The notes under the pieces: generated by a model
Seen by the model: only the letters and a program-made list of their open reading frames with translations
Told to the model about the DNA's origin: nothing
Databases searched by the model: none
From: Thermohalobaculum sp050331335
GTDB taxonomy: Bacteria > Pseudomonadota > Alphaproteobacteria > Rhodobacterales > Rhodobacteraceae
Assembly: GCA_050331335.1 (NCBI GenBank)
Contig: JBHJGY010000132.1
Location: forward strand, 1-10,754
Length of the DNA: 10,754 nt
Direction of reading: 5' to 3'
Program-made: the position numbers and the translations under genes
Shown: one piece after another, positions 8,126-10,754 of the stretch
Position numbering within the stretch: position 1 is the first letter of the stretch
Layout of the letters: each line of letters starts with the position of its first letter

Positions 8126-8698
8126 ATGTCGCCCCTGTCGCTCAAGCCCGGGACCTCCCGGATGTCGGCCTACAATCTGCGCTCCACGCTCCCGGACGAG
8201 CAGGAGCGCCACGCCCTCTCGGTTCTCGTCGACAACGAGCCGGGCGTGCTGGCCCGAGTGATCGGTCTGTTTTCTGGGCGAGGCTACAACATCGAGAGCC
8301 TGACCGTCGCCGAAACCGATCACACCGGAAAGCGCTCGCGGATCACCATTGTAACCGTCGGGACGCCACAAGTGATCGAGCAGATCACGCATCAACTCGA
8401 GCGCATGGTTCCGGTGCACAATGTCACCGACCTCACCGTCGAAGGGCCGCATGTCGAGCGTGAGCTGGCGCTTGTGAAGGTCGCGGCCAAGGGCGAGCCG
8501 CGGGTGGAGGCGCTGAGGATGGCGGATCTGGTTGGGGCTCGGGTGGTCGATGTGACCCTGGAGAGCTTTGTCTTCGAGATTGCTGCGACGCAGGCTGACA
8601 TCGACGATTTCGTCGAACTGATGCGGCCTTTGGGTCTCGTAGAAGTGGCCAGAACCGGGGTCGCTGCGATGCGCCGTGGCGCCCTCGGCGAGGGCTGA
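8126..8698 (+). CDS. ilvN: Acetolactate synthase small (regulatory) subunit
   Basis: The 190-residue regulatory partner of the large subunit stimulates its activity and confers feedback inhibition, usually by valine. An N-terminal ACT domain (about residues 29-103) contains the signature ALSVLVDNEPGVLARVIGLFSGRGYNIESL, split here across HALSVLVDNEPGVLARV and the GYNIESLTVAETD segment. The C-terminal small-subunit domain contains ERELALVKV and VVDVTLESFVFEIA. ATG 8126 follows AAGGAGA (8114-8120) at 5 nt, an excellent ribosome site. The 12 or so residues before the next Met (residue 13) make the N-terminus slightly longer than many homologues. It is also named ilvH. It is separated from the large-subunit gene by the membrane protein gene instead of being adjacent. 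Confidence 0.95.
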   Translation: MSPLSLKPGTSRMSAYNLRSTLPDEQERHALSVLVDNEPGVLARVIGLFSGRGYNIESLTVAETDHTGKRSRITIVTVGTPQVIEQITHQLERMVPVHNVTDLTVEGPHVERELALVKVAAKGEPRVEALRMADLVGARVVDVTLESFVFEIAATQADIDDFVELMRPLGLVEVARTGVAAMRRGALGEG

Positions 8699-8700
8699 GC

Positions 8701-9420
8701 ATGGCCACCGCCTGCAGGCGCTCGGGCGCGCTCTGTCTGGCGGCCCTGTTGGCGCTTGCCGGCTGCGAGAGCGCCGACATTCTCGATGACTTGCCCGGTC
8801 TTGCGAGCCTGCCGGGTCTCGATGGCGGCTCCGATCAGGCGCCCGAGCCGGTCCCCGATCAGGCGCCCGAGCCCATCCCAGAGGCAGCCACTGCGGCCCC
8901 GGCCGGCCCACCCCCCAGCGTGGCAGGGGGTCCCGCAGATCCCGAGGCGCTGGCGCTCCTGCCGGTGCCTGAGGGGGCGAGCCCGGCCGCACCGGAACGT
9001 CGCGCGCTGGAGCGGCCGCCCCAGTTCGATGCACCGGACATTTACATGGCGCTGCAACCGGACAGCGCCGGCACCGTGTCGGTAATCTTCGCAATCGACC
9101 AATCCCGCGACAACACTCCCTCCGACGACCCGGCAATCCGGCTCACCCCTGAGGCCGGCCAATGCAACCCGCAACAACTGCGGAGCTTCGACTTTCCCCC
9201 GCCTTACAACGGGCGCCCGATTTATTCCCGCTTGCAGGCCACGCAACGCGTTGGCGCGCGCGAATTGCCTGCCTTCCTCTCCACTGCGGTGACCGACGAG
9301 ATGGTCCGTCAGGGGCTCGCCCGCACCCCGGACGAGACGCGGCCGCAAAACATGTGCGCCTTTCTGCTTTGGCGTCGCCTGACCGATGCCGAGTATCAGG
9401 CCGCCCTCGCTGGACAATGA
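8701..9420 (+). CDS. Proline-rich putative lipoprotein between ilvN and ilvC
   Basis: A 239-residue product with an N-terminal lipoprotein signal: hydrophobic core and lipobox LAGC, lipidated Cys22. An acidic Pro/Ala-rich linker follows (about residues 40-100), including two copies of DQAPEP[VI]P. The C-terminal region of about 130 residues looks folded and contains IYMALQPDSAGTVSVIFAID, two Cys and NMCAFLLWRRLTDAEY at the end. I do not recognise the domain. The ATG lies 2 nt after the ilvN stop, with a GAGGG ribosome site inside the end of ilvN, so it is co-transcribed and probably translationally coupled. A periplasmic or outer-membrane location is predicted; function is unknown. Confidence 0.8.
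   Translation: MATACRRSGALCLAALLALAGCESADILDDLPGLASLPGLDGGSDQAPEPVPDQAPEPIPEAATAAPAGPPPSVAGGPADPEALALLPVPEGASPAAPERRALERPPQFDAPDIYMALQPDSAGTVSVIFAIDQSRDNTPSDDPAIRLTPEAGQCNPQQLRSFDFPPPYNGRPIYSRLQATQRVGARELPAFLSTAVTDEMVRQGLARTPDETRPQNMCAFLLWRRLTDAEYQAALAGQ
8833..8880 (+). repeat. Two tandem 24-bp units in the lipoprotein linker
   Basis: Two adjacent 24-bp units (8833-8856 and 8857-8880) begin with the identical GATCAGGCGCCCGAGCC and differ at three positions near their ends. They encode DQAPEPVP and DQAPEPIP. The unit is a whole number of codons, so gain or loss would only change linker length. Confidence 0.85.
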
Positions 9421-9499
9421 CCGGCCGGGCGGCTATCAGCGCCGTCAATCCAACGACCCCGTCAGAGCGCACCATCTAAAACACGAGCGAGGGAGCCCC

Positions 9500-10522
9500 A
9501 TGCGCGTCTATTATGACCGTGATTGCGACATCAACCTGATCAAGGACAAGAAGGTGGCCATCGTCGGCTACGGCAGCCAGGGCCACGCGCATGCGCTGAA
9601 CCTCCATGACTCCGGCGCGAAGAACCTCGCGGTGGCGCTGCGCCCCGGCTCCGCCTCGGCTCAGAAGGCCGAAGCGGCGGGCCTGCAGGTGATGCCGATC
9701 GCCGAGGCCGCAGGCTGGTGCGATCTCATCATGATGTGCATGCCGGACGAACTCCAGGCCGACACCTACTACGCCCATATCCACGACAATCTGCGCGAGG
9801 GCGCCGCGATCGCCTTCGCCCACGGGCTCAACGTGCATTTCAAGCTGATCGAGCCGAAACCCGGCGTCGACGTGCTGATGATGGCGCCGAAAGGCCCGGG
9901 CCACACCGTGCGCTCCGAGTTTGCCCGCGGCGGCGGTGTGCCCTGCCTCGTGGCGGTCGATCAGGACGCCACGGGCCGCGCGCTCGAGATCGGGCTGTCC
10001 TATTGCTCGGCGATCGGCGGCGGGCGCTCAGGGATCATCGAGACCACCTTCAAGGAGGAATGCGAGACCGACCTCTTCGGCGAACAGGCGGTGCTCTGCG
10101 GCGGTCTCGTGGAGCTCATCCGCTGTGGCTTCGAGACCCTCGTGGAGGCGGGCTATGCGCCCGAGATGGCCTATTTCGAGTGTTTGCACGAGGTGAAGCT
10201 GATCGTGGACCTGATCTACGAGGGCGGCATCGCCAACATGAACTACTCGATCTCCAACACCGCGGAGTTCGGCGAGTATGTCTCGGGCCCCCGCGTGTTG
10301 CCTTATGACGAGACCAAGGCACGGATGAAAGCGATCCTCGACGACATCCAGCAGGGCCGCTTCGTGCGTGACTGGATGCTGGAGTGCAAAGCCGGCCAGC
10401 CGTCCTTCAAGGCGATCCGGCGCAACAACGACGCCCACCACATCGAGCAGGTCGGTGAGAAACTGCGCGGCATGATGCCCTGGATCAAGGCCAACGCCCT
10501 GGTCGACAAGGCCAAGAACTGA
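9500..10522 (+). CDS. ilvC: Ketol-acid reductoisomerase (NADP+), class I
   Basis: The enzyme (340 residues) isomerises and reduces acetolactate or acetohydroxybutyrate to the dihydroxy acid, the second step of branched-chain amino-acid synthesis. The N-terminal Rossmann domain has GYGSQGHA (residues 23-30). The loop ALRPGSAS, with Arg48, Ser51 and Ser53, is expected to contact the NADPH 2'-phosphate. Catalytic His109 is in FAHGLN. The C-terminal knotted domain supplies the magnesium ligands Asp191 and Glu195 (DLFGE) and Glu227 and Glu231 (ECLHE). The length is typical of the short class I form. ATG 9500 has GAGGGAG (9489-9495) 4 nt upstream. It lies 79 bp after the lipoprotein gene, the widest gap within the cluster, with no clear promoter or terminator there. 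Confidence 0.97.
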   Translation: MRVYYDRDCDINLIKDKKVAIVGYGSQGHAHALNLHDSGAKNLAVALRPGSASAQKAEAAGLQVMPIAEAAGWCDLIMMCMPDELQADTYYAHIHDNLREGAAIAFAHGLNVHFKLIEPKPGVDVLMMAPKGPGHTVRSEFARGGGVPCLVAVDQDATGRALEIGLSYCSAIGGGRSGIIETTFKEECETDLFGEQAVLCGGLVELIRCGFETLVEAGYAPEMAYFECLHEVKLIVDLIYEGGIANMNYSISNTAEFGEYVSGPRVLPYDETKARMKAILDDIQQGRFVRDWMLECKAGQPSFKAIRRNNDAHHIEQVGEKLRGMMPWIKANALVDKAKN

Positions 10523-10529
10523 TCGCAAA

Positions 10530-10558
10530 TTGGGATCCATGAGCACATTGGATCCCAA
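10530..10558 (+). repeat. Perfect 9-bp inverted repeat enclosing the start codon of the next gene
   Basis: TTGGGATCC (10530-10538) and GGATCCCAA (10550-10558) are perfect inverted copies around an 11-nt loop. The loop begins with the ATG (10539) of the downstream gene. The repeat begins 7 nt after the ilvC stop codon. No T-tract follows, so it is not a standard terminator. It could be an RNA stem controlling initiation of the next gene, a weak terminator or 3' stabiliser for ilvC, or a protein-binding site. Confidence 0.7.
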
Positions 10559-10754
10559 CAGCATTCAGATCGGCGAGATCGAGGAGATCGACCTGCGGCA
10601 GGCGTTTGCCCATGAGTCGGCCACCTTCACCCCCTGGCTCGCCAAGCCCGAAAACCTGCAGCGGCTCGGCGATGTCGTCGGGCTGCGGCTCGACCTCGAG
10701 TCCGTTGAAGCCTCCACCGGCACCTTCCGAACCGACATCGTGGCGCGGACCGAG
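10539..10754 (+). CDS. N-terminal fragment of an uncharacterised protein, possibly PD-(D/E)XK nuclease-like (runs off the window)
   Basis: An open frame of 72 codons starts at ATG 10539 and continues past the window end. It contains FTPWLAKPENLQRLGDVVGLRLDLE and then TGTFRTDIVARTE (residues about 29-72). This layout resembles the N-terminus of DUF4268-like and related proteins with a PD-(D/E)XK nuclease-like fold: a W-L helix, a 'G..LGL.LEL.' strand, and a strand ending F.(A/T)DI.AR, where the Asp would be an active-site residue. That identification is from memory of the family pattern. The start is 16 bp after ilvC and lacks a good ribosome site; the region just upstream is in an inverted repeat. 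Codon use matches its neighbours. Confidence 0.6.
   Translation, partial: MSTLDPNSIQIGEIEEIDLRQAFAHESATFTPWLAKPENLQRLGDVVGLRLDLESVEASTGTFRTDIVARTE

Noticed and set aside
8093..9417. Two long minus-strand frames opposite ilvN and the lipoprotein gene
   Set aside because: Both overlap recognised genes fully and have antisense-like composition. The lipoprotein signal and translational coupling on the plus strand are more convincing.

Overview
This is a GC-rich window from an alphaproteobacterium, most likely Rhodobacterales. The short class I IlvC, the acetolactate synthase large subunit, MiaA and the overall codon use fit that order, but the assignment rests on remembered family sequences and not on a search. 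No tRNA, rRNA, CRISPR array, insertion sequence or phage gene is visible. Most of the window is ordinary core metabolism. The more interesting material lies in the regulatory gaps and in the non-ilv genes carried inside the ilv cluster.

Left part (1-2895). A nucleoside-phosphorylase-family gene related to hopanoid-associated phosphorylase is interrupted by one in-frame TAA at 595-597. The same frame carries on with the family's C-terminal half to 867. An intact GlcD/D-2-hydroxyglutarate-dehydrogenase-type FAD oxidoreductase follows (926-2422). It converges on a CspA-type cold-shock gene on the minus strand (2465-2671). A 224-bp gap with a minus-strand promoter candidate and a stable hairpin separates the cold-shock gene from miaA, which is divergent from it.

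Middle part (2896-5022). miaA (tRNA dimethylallyltransferase) is followed by a 34-residue small ORF with a good ribosome binding site and a hydrophobic segment, then by a lipoprotein gene (4114-4725). The next 297 bp hold two small hairpins or inverted repeats, an intrinsic terminator, a promoter candidate, a short leader ORF (MTLPIVGRVHGDRRA), a long GC-rich hairpin and a second intrinsic terminator just ahead of ilvB. Together these look like a translation-coupled transcription attenuator.

Right part (5023-10754). An apparent branched-chain amino-acid operon reads ilvB (acetolactate synthase large subunit), a GT87/DUF2029-like membrane glycosyltransferase overlapping it by 4 bp, ilvN (small subunit), a proline-rich lipoprotein, then ilvC (ketol-acid reductoisomerase). 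IlvB and IlvN form acetohydroxyacid synthase and IlvC catalyses the next step, so the three supply the first two reactions of valine, leucine and isoleucine synthesis. The two interspersed envelope-type genes have no obvious metabolic link. A nuclease-like gene begins after ilvC and runs off the window. Its start codon sits in the loop of a perfect 9-bp inverted repeat.
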